Positions 37,109 through 48,021 are shown, numbered from the stretch's first letter. The stretch is 64,000 nt of DNA from an uncultured Alphaproteobacteria bacterium (GCA_937873445.1 CALMWF010000008.1:1-64000), one strand, 5' to 3'. The notes: generated by a model not told the origin, from the sequence alone. Numbers and translations are program-made.

Positions 37109-40100
37109 CTAGACGGCCTCGGCCAGCTTTTCGGCCTGCTCCAGATTGACCGACACCAGTTGCGACACGCCGCGCTCGGCCATGGTGACGCCGAACAGGC
37201 GGTGCATGCGCGCCATGGTCAGCGCATGGTGGGTGATGATGAGGAAGCGCGTGTGGGTGCGCTCCAGCATCGCATCAAGCAGGTTGCAGAAGCGCTCGAC
37301 ATTGTGGTCGTCCAGCGGAGCGTCCACCTCGTCCAGCACGCAGATGGGCGAGGGGTTGGTCAAAAACACCGCGAAGATGAGGGCAAGCGCCGTCAGCGTC
37401 TGCTCGCCGCCCGACAGCAGCGACAAAACCGTGGGTTTCTTGCCCGGCGGATGGGCCAGAATCTCAAGCCCCGCCTCCAGCGGGTCGTCGCTCTCGATCA
37501 GTTGCAGTTCGGCCTTGCCGCCGTTGAACAGCTGGGTGAACAGTTCGCCGAATTTTTCGTTGACCGTGCCGAAGGCATCCAGCAGGCGCTGGCGGCCCTC
37601 GCGGTTCAGGCTCGAAATGCCGCCGCGCAATTTGTTGATGGCCTGCACCAGATCGGTTTTTTCGCTGACCAGCTTGTCCAGTTGCGCGCCCACCTCCTGG
37701 GCTTCCTCGTCGGCGCGCAGATTGACCGCGCCCAGCCGCTCGCGGTCATCGCGCAGCGACAGCAGCTTCTTCTCGATCTCCTCGGCGGCCGGCAGCTTGT
37801 CGGCCTCCACGCCCGCCTGTTCCAGAACCTTCTCCGGCGGGCATTGCAGCGTTTCCGCAATGCGCTGGGTGGTGTGGTCATGGGCCCGGCGCGAGGCTTC
37901 CAGCCGCGCTTCCAGCCGGGCATGGTTTTCCCGCGATGCCGACGCCTCTTCCTGGGCTGCGCGCAGGGCGTGGTCCGCCGCCTTCACGGCATTTTCGCCC
38001 TGGGCCAGAGCATCAGCGGCAGCCCGCCTCTGTGCTTCCGCCTCCTGCAGCGTGTTCATCAGCTTGTTGCGGCGCTCGGCCAGAAGGTCCGGCATGGTGG
38101 CAAGCTGCGCCAGAGCCGTGCGGGCTTCCTCTGCCCGCTGTTCCAGCGCCTCGATCTGGGCCCTGGCCCGCGCCGCCCGCGTCTGCCACTGCTCACGCTC
38201 ATGGGCGATGGCGGCGCGCCGCTCGGCCCGGGCGCGGGCTTCGCGCTCCAGCCCGTCGTGCCTGGCGCGCGCTTCGCTGTAGAGCGCCCGTTCGCCATTC
38301 ACCGTGCCGCGCAGCTCCTGCAACTGCGCCGTGGGGCCATCAAGGTCGGGCAGGCTTGCGGCCTCATCGCGGGCCGCGGCAAAGCGCTCGCGTGCCTCGG
38401 TCAGGGCTTCGGCACTGCGCCGCTGCGCTTCATCAAGCGCGCTGGTCTGGGCCCGGTGCTCGGCGTGCTGGCGTTCATGGGCGGAAAGAGCCCGCCGCGC
38501 CACATCAAGGGCGGCCGTGGCCGCCCGCCAGTCGTCGCGCCGGTCGCGCTCGGCCTTGACGCCCTGTTCTACCGCCTGGCGCTGGCTTTCAAATTCCGAT
38601 TTTGCCTGTTCGGCCGTGGCCAAAGCCGCCGCCATCTCGCCTTCGAGCGAGGCAAGCCGGTTGCGCTCGGCAAGCCGCTTGGCCGCCGCCGAAGGGGCAT
38701 CCGCCGCGGCGGTGAAGCCGTCCCAGCGCCACACATCACCCTCGCGCGAGACCAGCTTCTGGCCGGGCTGCAACTGCGCCTGAAGCGCCGCCCCCACCGA
38801 GCGCGACACCACGCCCACATGGGCAAGCACGCGGGAAAGCTGCGGCGGTGCCTCCACATAGCGCGCCAGCGACGGGCAGTCGGACGGCAGCACCGCAATG
38901 TCGGAAAGCGGCGGCAGGCCGCGCCAGTGCACCGGGGCAGCCTCATCACCCGAGGCTTCAAGATCATCACCCAGCGCTGCCCCCAAAGCCGTTTCATAGC
39001 CGGGGTGCACCCGCAACTGGTCAACCAGCGGCGGCCACAGGTCGCCGTCATGGCTGCGCAGCAGATTGGCCAGCGTCCTGACCTCGGTGCTGAGCCGGTC
39101 GGCCTTGCGGCGCGCCTCGTCATGGGCCTGGCGCCGGTCGGCCTCCAGCTGGCGCGCCACGCGCAGCGCCACTTCCGCATGGCCCGCCGCCTGTTCGGCA
39201 TGCTGGGCCGTGGCCACCGCATGATCGACAGCGGCCAGCAGGGCCGCGCCATCGCCGCTGCCGGCCAGTTGCGCCATCAGCGACTGGCGGCGCTGGGCCA
39301 GCGCCGTTTCATCCTGCTCCAGCCGGGTGAGGCGCTGCTGCTGTTCGTCCACCATGCGGGTGAGCTGCTGCTTGCGCGCCGTCAGTTCCGACAGTTGTGC
39401 ATTGGCGGCGTCCGCCGCCTCCTGCGCTTCAGCGAGTTTTGCCGCCGCCCGCTGCAGGGCCTCGGCCGCCTGGCTGCGCATCGCCTCGTCATTGCCGGAA
39501 AGGCTGGCCAGTTCAGCATCCTCCGCCTGAAGGCGGTCCATCACCGTGCCGGTGTCGGACAATTGCTCCTGCTCGCGGACCAGATCGTTCACTGCCCGGT
39601 GGCGCTGCTGTTCCAGTTCCTGGCGGCGCGCCTCCAGCCGCTTTTCTTCCTCGTCAAGGGCGTTGCGCTCCAGCGAAATCCGCTGCAGCACGGCCGCCCG
39701 CACGGTCTCTTCCTCGCGCAGGGCCGGCAGCCTGTCGCCCAGTTCATCGCGGGCCCTGAGCTTCTCCGAGGCAAGCCGCGTGTGTTCGGCCAGAACCCGC
39801 GTTGCCTCGTCCAGCAACTGCGCATCGTGCTCAGCCTGGGCCGCCGCATCGCGCCAGGCCACAAACAGGCCGGCCGCCTCAAGCTTGCGGATCTCTGCCG
39901 ACACCTGCTTGTATTTCAGCGCCTGCCGCGCCTGCCGCTTCAGGCTGTTCAGCTGGGTTTCCAGTTGCGCCGTCACGTCATCAAGGCGGGCAAGGTTCTG
40001 TTCCGCCGCCTTGAGCTTCAGTTCGGCCTCGTGCCGCCTCGTGTGCAGGCCGGTAATGCCGGCGGCCTCCTCCAGAATGAGGCGGCGCGCCTGCGGCTTG

Positions 40101-40564
40101 GCGTTGATGATCTCGGCAATCTGCCCCTGCTTCACCAGCGCCGGTGAGCGCGCCCCGGTGGACACATCGGCAAACAGCAACTGAACATCGCGCGCCCGCA
40201 CATCCTTGCCGTTGATGCGATAGGCCGAGCCCGCCTCGCGCTCGATGCGGCGCGACACTTCCAAAACCTCGCTGTCATTATAGGCGGCCGGCGCGGTGCG
40301 GTCGTCATTGCCCAGCGTCACCAGCACTTCCGCCATGTTGCGTGACGGGCGCTGCGTGGTGCCGGAGAAGATCACATCCTCCATGCCGGAGGCGCGCATG
40401 GACTTGTACGAGCTTTCACCCATCACCCAGCGCAGGGCTTCGAGCAGATTGGATTTGCCGCAGCCGTTGGGGCCGACCACACCGGTCAGCCCCGGCTCGA
40501 TCACCAGATCGGTCGGTTCCACAAACGACTTGAATCCGGACAGCCGGAGACGCGTAAACTTCAT
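37109..40564 (-). CDS. smc: Chromosome segregation/condensation ATPase SMC
   Basis: 1151-residue SMC. The N-terminal Walker A GPNGCGKSN is at residues 31-39, long coiled coils flank a hinge near residues 500-640, and the C-terminal head carries the LLSGGEQTLTALAL signature and Walker B CVLDEVDAPLDD. It works with ScpA/ScpB to organise and segregate chromosomes. ATG 40564 is chosen over an upstream TTG. The gene follows a DsbA-like gene and dciA, a common alphaproteobacterial order. Confidence 0.97.
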   Translation of the reverse strand: MKFTRLRLSGFKSFVEPTDLVIEPGLTGVVGPNGCGKSNLLEALRWVMGESSYKSMRASGMEDVIFSGTTQRPSRNMAEVLVTLGNDDRTAPAAYNDSEVLEVSRRIEREAGSAYRINGKDVRARDVQLLFADVSTGARSPALVKQGQIAEIINAKPQARRLILEEAAGITGLHTRRHEAELKLKAAEQNLARLDDVTAQLETQLNSLKRQARQALKYKQVSAEIRKLEAAGLFVAWRDAAAQAEHDAQLLDEATRVLAEHTRLASEKLRARDELGDRLPALREEETVRAAVLQRISLERNALDEEEKRLEARRQELEQQRHRAVNDLVREQEQLSDTGTVMDRLQAEDAELASLSGNDEAMRSQAAEALQRAAAKLAEAQEAADAANAQLSELTARKQQLTRMVDEQQQRLTRLEQDETALAQRRQSLMAQLAGSGDGAALLAAVDHAVATAQHAEQAAGHAEVALRVARQLEADRRQAHDEARRKADRLSTEVRTLANLLRSHDGDLWPPLVDQLRVHPGYETALGAALGDDLEASGDEAAPVHWRGLPPLSDIAVLPSDCPSLARYVEAPPQLSRVLAHVGVVSRSVGAALQAQLQPGQKLVSREGDVWRWDGFTAAADAPSAAAKRLAERNRLASLEGEMAAALATAEQAKSEFESQRQAVEQGVKAERDRRDDWRAATAALDVARRALSAHERQHAEHRAQTSALDEAQRRSAEALTEARERFAAARDEAASLPDLDGPTAQLQELRGTVNGERALYSEARARHDGLEREARARAERRAAIAHEREQWQTRAARARAQIEALEQRAEEARTALAQLATMPDLLAERRNKLMNTLQEAEAQRRAAADALAQGENAVKAADHALRAAQEEASASRENHARLEARLEASRRAHDHTTQRIAETLQCPPEKVLEQAGVEADKLPAAEEIEKKLLSLRDDRERLGAVNLRADEEAQEVGAQLDKLVSEKTDLVQAINKLRGGISSLNREGRQRLLDAFGTVNEKFGELFTQLFNGGKAELQLIESDDPLEAGLEILAHPPGKKPTVLSLLSGGEQTLTALALIFAVFLTNPSPICVLDEVDAPLDDHNVERFCNLLDAMLERTHTRFLIITHHALTMARMHRLFGVTMAERGVSQLVSVNLEQAEKLAEAV

Positions 40565-40588
40565 GCCCAAACCCCAACAGTCCGCTGC

Positions 40589-41314
40589 TTACTTGAGCAG
40601 CGGATCGATCTTTTCCCGCAATTTTTCGATGGTGCGCTCTTCGGTGAAGGCTTCACCATTGATGAACAGTGCCGGCACACCCTGAACCCCGGCCTTGGCA
40701 CCGGCCGCGCGCGTGGTCATGATGCCCTTGGCCACCGTCTCGTTCTTGAGGCAGGCCATGAAGGCATCCTCGCTCATGCCCGCCTGCTTGCCGATGGCCT
40801 TGAGCCCCTCGAGGGGCGATTTGATCCATTCCCCCTGCTGGGCAAAAATGACATCAACCAGGGGGAAATATTTTTCCTTGGGCAGGCAGCGCGTCATCAT
40901 TTGGGCGGCCAGCGCCACGTCATCGAGCGGAAATTCGCGGAAGATGTATTTCACCTTGCCGGTGTCAATGTATTCGGTCTTGAGCTTCTTGTACTCATTG
41001 GTGGCAAATTCGGCGCAATGCGGGCAGGTGGCCGAGGCATATTCAATGATCGTCACCTTGGCGTCCGGATTGCCCTCCACCATGTCGCCCAGGGGGGACG
41101 GCATGGCCAGCGCCTCCTTGGGATCGCTGGGCACGGTCACTTCCGGAGCGGCGGGCGCGGCTGCGGCGGCGTCGGGCGCAGGCGCTGCGGGTGCTGGCGC
41201 GGCGGCGGGCGCATCAGGCGCCGGCGTGGTGGTCTGGGCCATGGCAAGGCCGCCAAGGGCCAGAGCAGCGGCGCTGCCCATCAGCAGCAGGGAACGGCGG
41301 GTAATGTAAGTCAT
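40589..41314 (-). CDS. DsbA-family thioredoxin-fold protein, exported
   Basis: 241 aa. A signal peptide with a twin-Arg-like TRRSLLL start is followed by a long Ala/Pro/Asp linker (about residues 30-60) and a DsbA/DsbG-type domain. The active site is C97-P-H-C100 in SATCPHC, and a cis-Pro loop GVQGVPALFING follows. It probably introduces or shuffles disulphides in envelope proteins. The gene lies 24 bp before smc, a conserved but unexplained neighbourhood in Rhizobiales. Confidence 0.9.
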   Translation of the reverse strand: MTYITRRSLLLMGSAAALALGGLAMAQTTTPAPDAPAAAPAPAAPAPDAAAAAPAAPEVTVPSDPKEALAMPSPLGDMVEGNPDAKVTIIEYASATCPHCAEFATNEYKKLKTEYIDTGKVKYIFREFPLDDVALAAQMMTRCLPKEKYFPLVDVIFAQQGEWIKSPLEGLKAIGKQAGMSEDAFMACLKNETVAKGIMTTRAAGAKAGVQGVPALFINGEAFTEERTIEKLREKIDPLLK

Positions 41315-41355
41315 GTCAGGTTCCTACTCGAAGTCAGGGGGTGAACCAATGGGCG

Positions 41356-41841
41356 TCATTGCCCTTGTGGAGAACTCCGGGCGCGCTTCAGCGTGGCGCT
41401 GCCGAGGCGCTTCAGTGCGGCCTTGAGGGTGGGATCGGCAATGGCCTGCAGCCGGGCTTCCAGCGCTGCTTCGTCGGCGGCGGCAAGCACGGGTTCGGGG
41501 CGCGGCGGGGCGGTGGTGACGGGCTTTGCATCCTGGGTGATTTTCACCGCCGCTATGGCGCCATAGCCGTAATAGCGGTTGATGCGCTCGATGATATGGG
41601 CGGTCTCATGCTGCACGTCGAGCGCCCGGCCCGCCGCTGCCCGGATCACCAGCGTGCCGCCCTGTTTCTGGGCCATGGCCTCGGCGGTCCTGGGCCAGCG
41701 GATGCGCTCCGGGCGGCAATGGCGGGCCAGCGTCTCGCCAACAATCTCCGGCCAGCGCGCCATAAGCTCCGCCTGGGCAAAGCCATAGCGGGCGAAGGCG
41801 GCCCGGGTCAGGGCGCGGAAATGCTTGTCCAGTGTCTCCAT
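41356..41841 (-). CDS. dciA: DciA-like protein (DUF721)
   Basis: 161 aa. DUF721 is the KH-like domain of DciA, the ancestral loader of the replicative helicase DnaB in bacteria lacking DnaC. The domain covers about residues 15-115 with WPEIVGETLARHCRPERIRW; the C-terminus is a charged helix. It is the first gene of the dciA-dsbA-smc set and is divergent from mutY. Confidence 0.83.
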   Translation of the reverse strand: METLDKHFRALTRAAFARYGFAQAELMARWPEIVGETLARHCRPERIRWPRTAEAMAQKQGGTLVIRAAAGRALDVQHETAHIIERINRYYGYGAIAAVKITQDAKPVTTAPPRPEPVLAAADEAALEARLQAIADPTLKAALKRLGSATLKRARSSPQGQ

Positions 41842-41884
41842 GGCGGGCTAACCCAATGTCATGGTCAGTCAATCGCAGGGCACC

Positions 41885-42925
41885 ATGGCAGAACGAGGGC
41901 CGGAAAACGAGGCGGCGGCAGCACTTTTGCGCTGGTATGACGGGGCGCGCCGGGTTCTGCCCTGGCGGGCGTTGCCCGGCGAGGTGGCTGACCCCTACCG
42001 CGTCTGGCTGTCGGAAATCATGCTGCAGCAAACCACCGTGGCGGTGGTGGGCGACTATTTCCGGCGCTTTGTCGCCCGCTGGCCGACGGTTGAGGCGCTG
42101 GCGGCGGCCCCGCTGGCGGCGGTTTTGCAGGAATGGGCGGGGCTGGGTTACTACGCGAGGGCGCGGAATCTACACAGCTGCGCCCATGAAGTAGCGAATC
42201 GCTATAACAGCCAGTTTCCAGATAATTATGTGCAATTAAAAGAGCTTCCGGGCATTGGTGCCTATACGGCGGGGGCCATTGCCGCCATTGCCTTCAATCG
42301 CAGGGAAGTGGCGGTGGATGGCAATGTCGAAAGAGTATTGATCCGATACTATAACATGGCAACACCCTTGCCAGACGCCAAGCCGGAGGTCAGGTCACGG
42401 GCCCAGGCCATGGTGCCGCAAGACCGTCCGGGTGATTTTGCCCAGGCTCTGATGGATCTGGGGGCCACAATCTGCACCCCGCGCTCACCCCGCTGCCCGC
42501 AATGCCCGTGGGGCTCGGCCTGTGCGGCCCGCGCCGCTGGCACGGCGGCTGACCTGCCGCGCCGCCGCCCCAGGCCTGCCCGCCCCACCCGTCACGGCTT
42601 TGTTTACTGGCTGGAGCGGCAGGACGGCGCGGTGCTGGTGCGCCAGCGCCCGGCCAGGGGCCTGCTGGGCGGCATGACGGAGTTTCCCACCGGCCCCTGG
42701 GGCGAAACACCGGTGGCGGCCCCGCCCGTTCCGGCCCGCTGGCGGGACGTGCCGGGCACGGTGGAACACACCTTCACCCATTTTCATCTGATTTTGCAGG
42801 TGAGGCGGGCCAGATTGACAAAACCGGCGAAGATTGACGGCCGCTTTGTGGCCCCGGACCGTCTGGACGATGAGGCGCTGCCCTCGCTCATGCGCAAGGT
42901 CATGGCGCGCGTGCTGGCTGGCTAA
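41885..42925 (+). CDS. mutY: A/G-specific adenine glycosylase
   Basis: 346 aa. Removes A paired with 8-oxoG. Catalytic Glu44 (WLSEIMLQQT) and Asp145 (VDGNV), the helix-hairpin-helix LPGIGAYTAG, and the 4Fe-4S ligands C-x6-C-x2-C-x5-C are all intact, with a C-terminal NUDIX-like domain. AGGGC suggests the ATG at 41885; ATG 41861 is an alternative. Codons for about residues 96-119 and 148-160 are AT-rich (TTA, AAA, ATA, GTA) unlike the rest of the gene, although the frame is intact. Confidence 0.93.
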   Translation: MAERGPENEAAAALLRWYDGARRVLPWRALPGEVADPYRVWLSEIMLQQTTVAVVGDYFRRFVARWPTVEALAAAPLAAVLQEWAGLGYYARARNLHSCAHEVANRYNSQFPDNYVQLKELPGIGAYTAGAIAAIAFNRREVAVDGNVERVLIRYYNMATPLPDAKPEVRSRAQAMVPQDRPGDFAQALMDLGATICTPRSPRCPQCPWGSACAARAAGTAADLPRRRPRPARPTRHGFVYWLERQDGAVLVRQRPARGLLGGMTEFPTGPWGETPVAAPPVPARWRDVPGTVEHTFTHFHLILQVRRARLTKPAKIDGRFVAPDRLDDEALPSLMRKVMARVLAG

Positions 42926-42939
42926 GGCTCAGCCCCGGA

Positions 42940-44116
<1,177 letters not shown>

Positions 44117-44129
44117 GAATGTTGCGGAA

Positions 44130-44137
44130 ATGGTTAA
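44130..44137 (-). promoter_or_regulatory. CtrA half-site upstream of ccrM
   Basis: Minus-strand TTAACCAT, a well-known CtrA half-site, overlapping the stop codon of rnhB and about 85 bp upstream of the ccrM start. CtrA activates ccrM in Caulobacter. A single half-site is only suggestive. Confidence 0.5.
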
Positions 44138-44763
44138 CGCGCATCGCCGTCAGCAGAGGCAAGCAGCGCGGCAATGGGCTTGAAGCTCCTGCGATGTTCC
44201 GCACACGGACCAAGCCGCGCCAGCGCCGCGCTGTGGGCGGCGGTGCCATAGCCCTTGTGGGCGGCAAAACCATAGCCGGGGTAAAGCTGCTCCATCTCCG
44301 TCATGATCCGGTCGCGCGTCACCTTGGCAATGATGGAGGCCGCCGCGATGGACAGCGACAGACTATCGCCCGCAATCACCGTGCGGCAGGGACAGGACAG
44401 TTTTGGTGCGCGGTTGCCGTCAATAAGGGCAAACCGGGGCGGCAGCGGCAGGGCCGACACCGCCCGCTCCATGGTCCGGAAGGTGGCCTGAAGAATATTG
44501 AGCGTGTCGATTTCGGCGGCGGAAACAATGCCCACCCCCACCTGGGCCGAAGCGGTGATGGCGTCAAACAGCAGCGCCCGCCGCGCCTCCGTCAGCTTTT
44601 TTGAATCATTAAGCCCGGCGGGTATGTGGTGACGGTCCAGCACCACGGCGGCGGCCACCACCGGCCCCGCCCAGGGGCCGCGCCCCGCCTCGTCCACGCC
44701 GCACACGCAGCCATGGCCGAGCGCCAGAGCTTCATCCTCGCGGGAAAAATCGGGGTGCACCAT
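44134..44763 (-). CDS. rnhB: Ribonuclease HII
   Basis: 209 aa enzyme that excises ribonucleotides from DNA. The DEAGRG motif (Asp24, Glu25 in GVDEAGRGPWAGP) and LNDSKKLT are present, with the later Asp in IAGDSLSLSIAAASIIAKV. It lies 87 bp upstream of ccrM, the usual alphaproteobacterial order. Confidence 0.96.
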   Translation of the reverse strand: MVHPDFSREDEALALGHGCVCGVDEAGRGPWAGPVVAAAVVLDRHHIPAGLNDSKKLTEARRALLFDAITASAQVGVGIVSAAEIDTLNILQATFRTMERAVSALPLPPRFALIDGNRAPKLSCPCRTVIAGDSLSLSIAAASIIAKVTRDRIMTEMEQLYPGYGFAAHKGYGTAAHSAALARLGPCAEHRRSFKPIAALLASADGDAR

Positions 44764-44783
44764 GCCCCCCTATGGCGCAGGTC

Positions 44784-45926
44784 TCACCACAGGGTCAACT
44801 GGTCGCCGGGCCGCGGCGGCGTGCGGAACAGCGTGTCATTGAGGCGGAACCGGTCGCGGTTCAGCCCCAGCCTTTCACAGGCCAGCTGAAAGCGCCGCCC
44901 CACCTGCCAGGCATAGGGGCCGGAGCCCACCATGCGGCTGCCGAATTCGGGGTCATTGTCGCGCCCGCCGCGCGTGTCGCGCACCAGCGCCATGACGCGG
45001 GCCGCCCGGTCCGGTTTTTCCCGGGCCAGCCAGTCGCGGAACAGATCCTTCACCTCATGCGGCAGGCGCATGAGAATATAGCCCGCCTCGCTGGCGCCCG
45101 CCGCCTGGGCTGCCTGCAACAGCCGTTCCATTTCATGATCGGTGAGGCCGGGCACCACCGGTGCCATCATCACCGTGACCGGAATGCCCGCCGTGGCCAG
45201 TTGCCGGATCGCATCAAGCCGCCGGGCCGGGGTGGCGGCGCGCGGTTCCATGGCGCGGGCAAGCTTCGCATCCAGCGTGGTGAGCGAGATGGCGGCCTTC
45301 ACCAGACCCTGGGCCGCCAGCGCCTTGAGGATGTCGATGTCGCGGGTGATGAGCGCCGACTTGGTGATGAGGCCCACGGGATGGCGGAATTCCAGCATCA
45401 CCTCCAGCAGCCCGCGGGTGATGCGATAGCGCCGTTCAAGGGGCTGGTAGGCATCGGTGTTGACGCCAAGCATGATGGTGCGCGGGCGATAGCCGGGAGC
45501 CGACAGTTCGGCCCGCAGCAGGGCCGCTGCCTCCGGCTTGGCAAACAGCTTGCTTTCAAAGTCCAGCCCCGGCGACAGACCCATATGGGCGTGATAGGGC
45601 CGGGCGTAGCAGTAGATGCAGCCGTGCTCACAGCCGCGATAGGGGTTGATGGACCGGTCAAAGCCCACATCGGGCGAGTCATTGTGGGTGATGATGGTGC
45701 GCGGCGTCTCCTCCGTGACGGTGGTGAGCAGGCGCGGCAGATCGGCCAGACTGTCCCAGCCGTCATCAACAAACTGGCCGTGGCGGCGCTCGAATCGGGC
45801 GGCCGGGTTGAAGCCCGCCCCCCGTCCGCGCAACTGCTGCGGCAGAGAAGTGAGGGAATTTTCCTCTAAACGGTGTTGGGACAGGGGCTTAGCCATGGAG
45901 GCAATGTGGCGCAGTTGACGGAACAT
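44784..45926 (-). CDS. PA0069-family radical SAM protein
   Basis: 380 aa. The radical SAM cluster motif is C99-x3-C103-x2-C106 in GCEHGCIYC. The family block GRGAGFNP and NPYRGCEHGC identify PA0069-type proteins, related to SplB-like photolyases; the biochemical role is not established. The ATG at 45926 is used; an internal ATG at 45896 also fits. It is divergent from the EamA gene and ends 20 bp before rnhB. Confidence 0.85.
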   Translation of the reverse strand: MFRQLRHIASMAKPLSQHRLEENSLTSLPQQLRGRGAGFNPAARFERRHGQFVDDGWDSLADLPRLLTTVTEETPRTIITHNDSPDVGFDRSINPYRGCEHGCIYCYARPYHAHMGLSPGLDFESKLFAKPEAAALLRAELSAPGYRPRTIMLGVNTDAYQPLERRYRITRGLLEVMLEFRHPVGLITKSALITRDIDILKALAAQGLVKAAISLTTLDAKLARAMEPRAATPARRLDAIRQLATAGIPVTVMMAPVVPGLTDHEMERLLQAAQAAGASEAGYILMRLPHEVKDLFRDWLAREKPDRAARVMALVRDTRGGRDNDPEFGSRMVGSGPYAWQVGRRFQLACERLGLNRDRFRLNDTLFRTPPRPGDQLTLW

Positions 45927-45977
45927 AACAAGAACAATCTTGCGTGATGGAAAATTTTACTGCATGGGCCATGACAC

Positions 45978-46850
45978 ATGTTGCGCCCCCGCACACTCCT
46001 GCTCGCCCTGTTGCCGCCGCTGTGCTGGGGGGCTGGTTTTACTCTTGCAAAACCGGCCGTCGCCCATTTTCCACCGCTGTTCATGATGCTGATGATCTAT
46101 GGCTTCATTGCCCTGGCCACCAGCCTGGCCGGGCGCGGCCCCATCCGCACCCCCTGGCGCCATGTCGTGATGATTGCGGCCTTTTCAGTCACCATTCAGG
46201 GCGCTCTGGCGCTCTGGGGCCTCAGGCATCTCGACGCTGCGGTGGCCAATCTGGTGCTGCAGATCCAGGTGCCCGCTGCCGTCTTCATGGGCTGGCTGCT
46301 GGCGGGCGAAATTCTGGATGCCCGCAAACTGGTGGGCACACTGGTCGCCATTCTCGGCGTGGTCATCGTCATCGGTCTGCCCAGCGAACGGCCACCGTTT
46401 CTGCCCACCCTGGCGGTGGCGGCAAGTGGTGTATTCTGGGCGCTGGGCCAGGTGCTGACCCGCATTCATGGCCGCGACGATGGCCTGACCATGCTGAGGG
46501 CCAATGCCCTGGCGGGCGCCCCGCAGCTGCTGTTTGCAACCGTTCTGCTGGAGCGCGATCAGCTGGCTTCGGTGCTCACGGCCACGCCCTTGCAGTGGGC
46601 GGCCATTGCCTTTGTCGCCGTGTTCGGTTTCTTCCTGGCCTATCAGGCGTGGTTTTCGCTGTTGCGCCGGGTGCGGGTGGATGAGGCCATGCCCTTCATC
46701 CTGCTCATGACGCCCGTTGGCCTCATCACCGCCGCACTCATTCTGGGTGAACACATCACCACGGTGCAGATGGTGGGCGGCGTGGTGCTGCTGCTCGGCC
46801 TCGCCATTGTCTATGACGTGGTGCGCCTGCCGCTTGCCCGCCGCGCCTGA
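45978..46850 (+). CDS. EamA/DMT family transporter
   Basis: 290 aa drug/metabolite transporter with ten hydrophobic segments arranged in two EamA repeats. Ends include QIQVPAAVFMGWLL and ALILGEHITTVQMVGGVVLLLG. Likely an exporter of amino acids or related metabolites. Its 3' end overlaps the convergent moaB by 40 bp, so transcripts can interfere. Confidence 0.9.
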   Translation: MLRPRTLLLALLPPLCWGAGFTLAKPAVAHFPPLFMMLMIYGFIALATSLAGRGPIRTPWRHVVMIAAFSVTIQGALALWGLRHLDAAVANLVLQIQVPAAVFMGWLLAGEILDARKLVGTLVAILGVVIVIGLPSERPPFLPTLAVAASGVFWALGQVLTRIHGRDDGLTMLRANALAGAPQLLFATVLLERDQLASVLTATPLQWAAIAFVAVFGFFLAYQAWFSLLRRVRVDEAMPFILLMTPVGLITAALILGEHITTVQMVGGVVLLLGLAIVYDVVRLPLARRA

Positions 46851-47398
46851 CCGGCGGCCCGGCGCCGGTGCTCATCCAGCCTCGGCATGATGTCCACGAA
46901 GTTGGACGGCATGGTGCGGTTGTCAAACTGCTTCACCAGAATCTCGTCCCAGCCGTCCTTGCAGGCGCCGGGCGAGCCGGGCAGACAGAACACATATGTG
47001 CAGTTGATGAGGCCCGCCGTCACCCGCGACTGCATGGTGGTCATGCCGATCTTGCCAAAGCTCACCTGATGGAACATGGCGGAAAAGCCGTCCATCTCCT
47101 TGTCGAACAAGGGCTGCACCGCTTCAATGGTCACATCACGCCCGGTCAGTCCCGTGCCGCCGGTGGTAATCACCGCCTGCACATCGCGGCGGGCGGTAAG
47201 CTTTCGCACCATGGCACGGATCGCCCGCACCTCATCCTTCACAATGGCGCGCGCCACCAGCCGGTGTCCGGCCTGTTCGATGCGGCGCGCCAGCGTATCA
47301 CCGGAAACATCGTCCGCCTTGACCCGCGTGTCCGATATGGTGAGCACGGCAAAGCCAACGGCAATGAAGGGACGGGGCAGGGCGGGATCGGCGGTCAT
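46811..47398 (-). CDS. moaB: Molybdenum cofactor biosynthesis protein B
   Basis: 195 aa MoaB/Mog-fold protein that adenylates molybdopterin. ITTGGTGLTGRDVT at about residues 79-92 and the GSPGACKDGWDEIL region are typical. The C-terminal Arg-rich tail is unusual and overlaps the EamA gene. The start overlaps the LysE stop as ATGA. No other mo-cofactor gene is in the window. Confidence 0.92.
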   Translation of the reverse strand: MTADPALPRPFIAVGFAVLTISDTRVKADDVSGDTLARRIEQAGHRLVARAIVKDEVRAIRAMVRKLTARRDVQAVITTGGTGLTGRDVTIEAVQPLFDKEMDGFSAMFHQVSFGKIGMTTMQSRVTAGLINCTYVFCLPGSPGACKDGWDEILVKQFDNRTMPSNFVDIMPRLDEHRRRAAGQARRASGRRTTS

Positions 47399-48021
47399 TT
47401 TCTCTCCACAACAAGACGCAGCGCCAGAAGCCCGAACACGCCCGCCGAAACCCGCTGGAACCAGCGTGCCAGGCTGTGGTCGCGGGCCAGGCGCTGGCCG
47501 ATGCGGCCCGCCGTCAGCGCCACCACACTGTTCACCAGGGTGCCGTTCAGGATGAAGATCAGGCCAAGGATGATGAGCTGCCCGAGGGGTGAACCGTTTT
47601 CAGGCCGCACAAAGGGCGGCAGAAAGGCAAACATGAACAGGATGACCTTGGGGTTCAGCACATTGACCACCAGCCCGTCACGAAACGCCCTGAGCAGTCC
47701 GCCGCAGGCCACAGCATCTGGGGCAAAGTCCGGTTTCTGGGCCAGCGTCTTCACCGCCAGCCACAGCAGATAGGCCGCCCCGCCATAGCGCAGGATCGTG
47801 AAGCCCATGGGATGTTCAGCCAGCACCACCGCCACGCCCAGGGCTACCAGCGCCAGATGGACAAGGCCGCCCGCCCCCACGCCGAGGGCACCCGCCAGGC
47901 CGGACCTTTCCCCGCCCTTGAGGCTTTGGCCCAGCACGAACATCATGTCATTGCCGGGCGTGACATTGAGCGCCAGCGCCGCCCAATAGAACAGGATCAG
48001 ATCAGGCGTGCTGATCGGCAT
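47395..48021 (-). CDS. LysE family translocator
   Basis: 208 aa membrane exporter of the LysE/RhtB superfamily, with the conserved LNVTPGNDMMFVLGQSL start and the NVLNPKVILFMFAF segment. It likely exports an amino acid or homoserine-lactone-like compound. It overlaps the upstream UDG gene by 20 nt and moaB by 4 nt, so the three are co-transcribed. Confidence 0.9.
   Translation of the reverse strand: MPISTPDLILFYWAALALNVTPGNDMMFVLGQSLKGGERSGLAGALGVGAGGLVHLALVALGVAVVLAEHPMGFTILRYGGAAYLLWLAVKTLAQKPDFAPDAVACGGLLRAFRDGLVVNVLNPKVILFMFAFLPPFVRPENGSPLGQLIILGLIFILNGTLVNSVVALTAGRIGQRLARDHSLARWFQRVSAGVFGLLALRLVVERK

Noticed and set aside
37160-40147. 995-codon open frame on the plus strand
   Set aside because: Exact antisense of smc, with a repetitive Arg/Gln/Leu translation. 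The smc frame has full Walker motifs.
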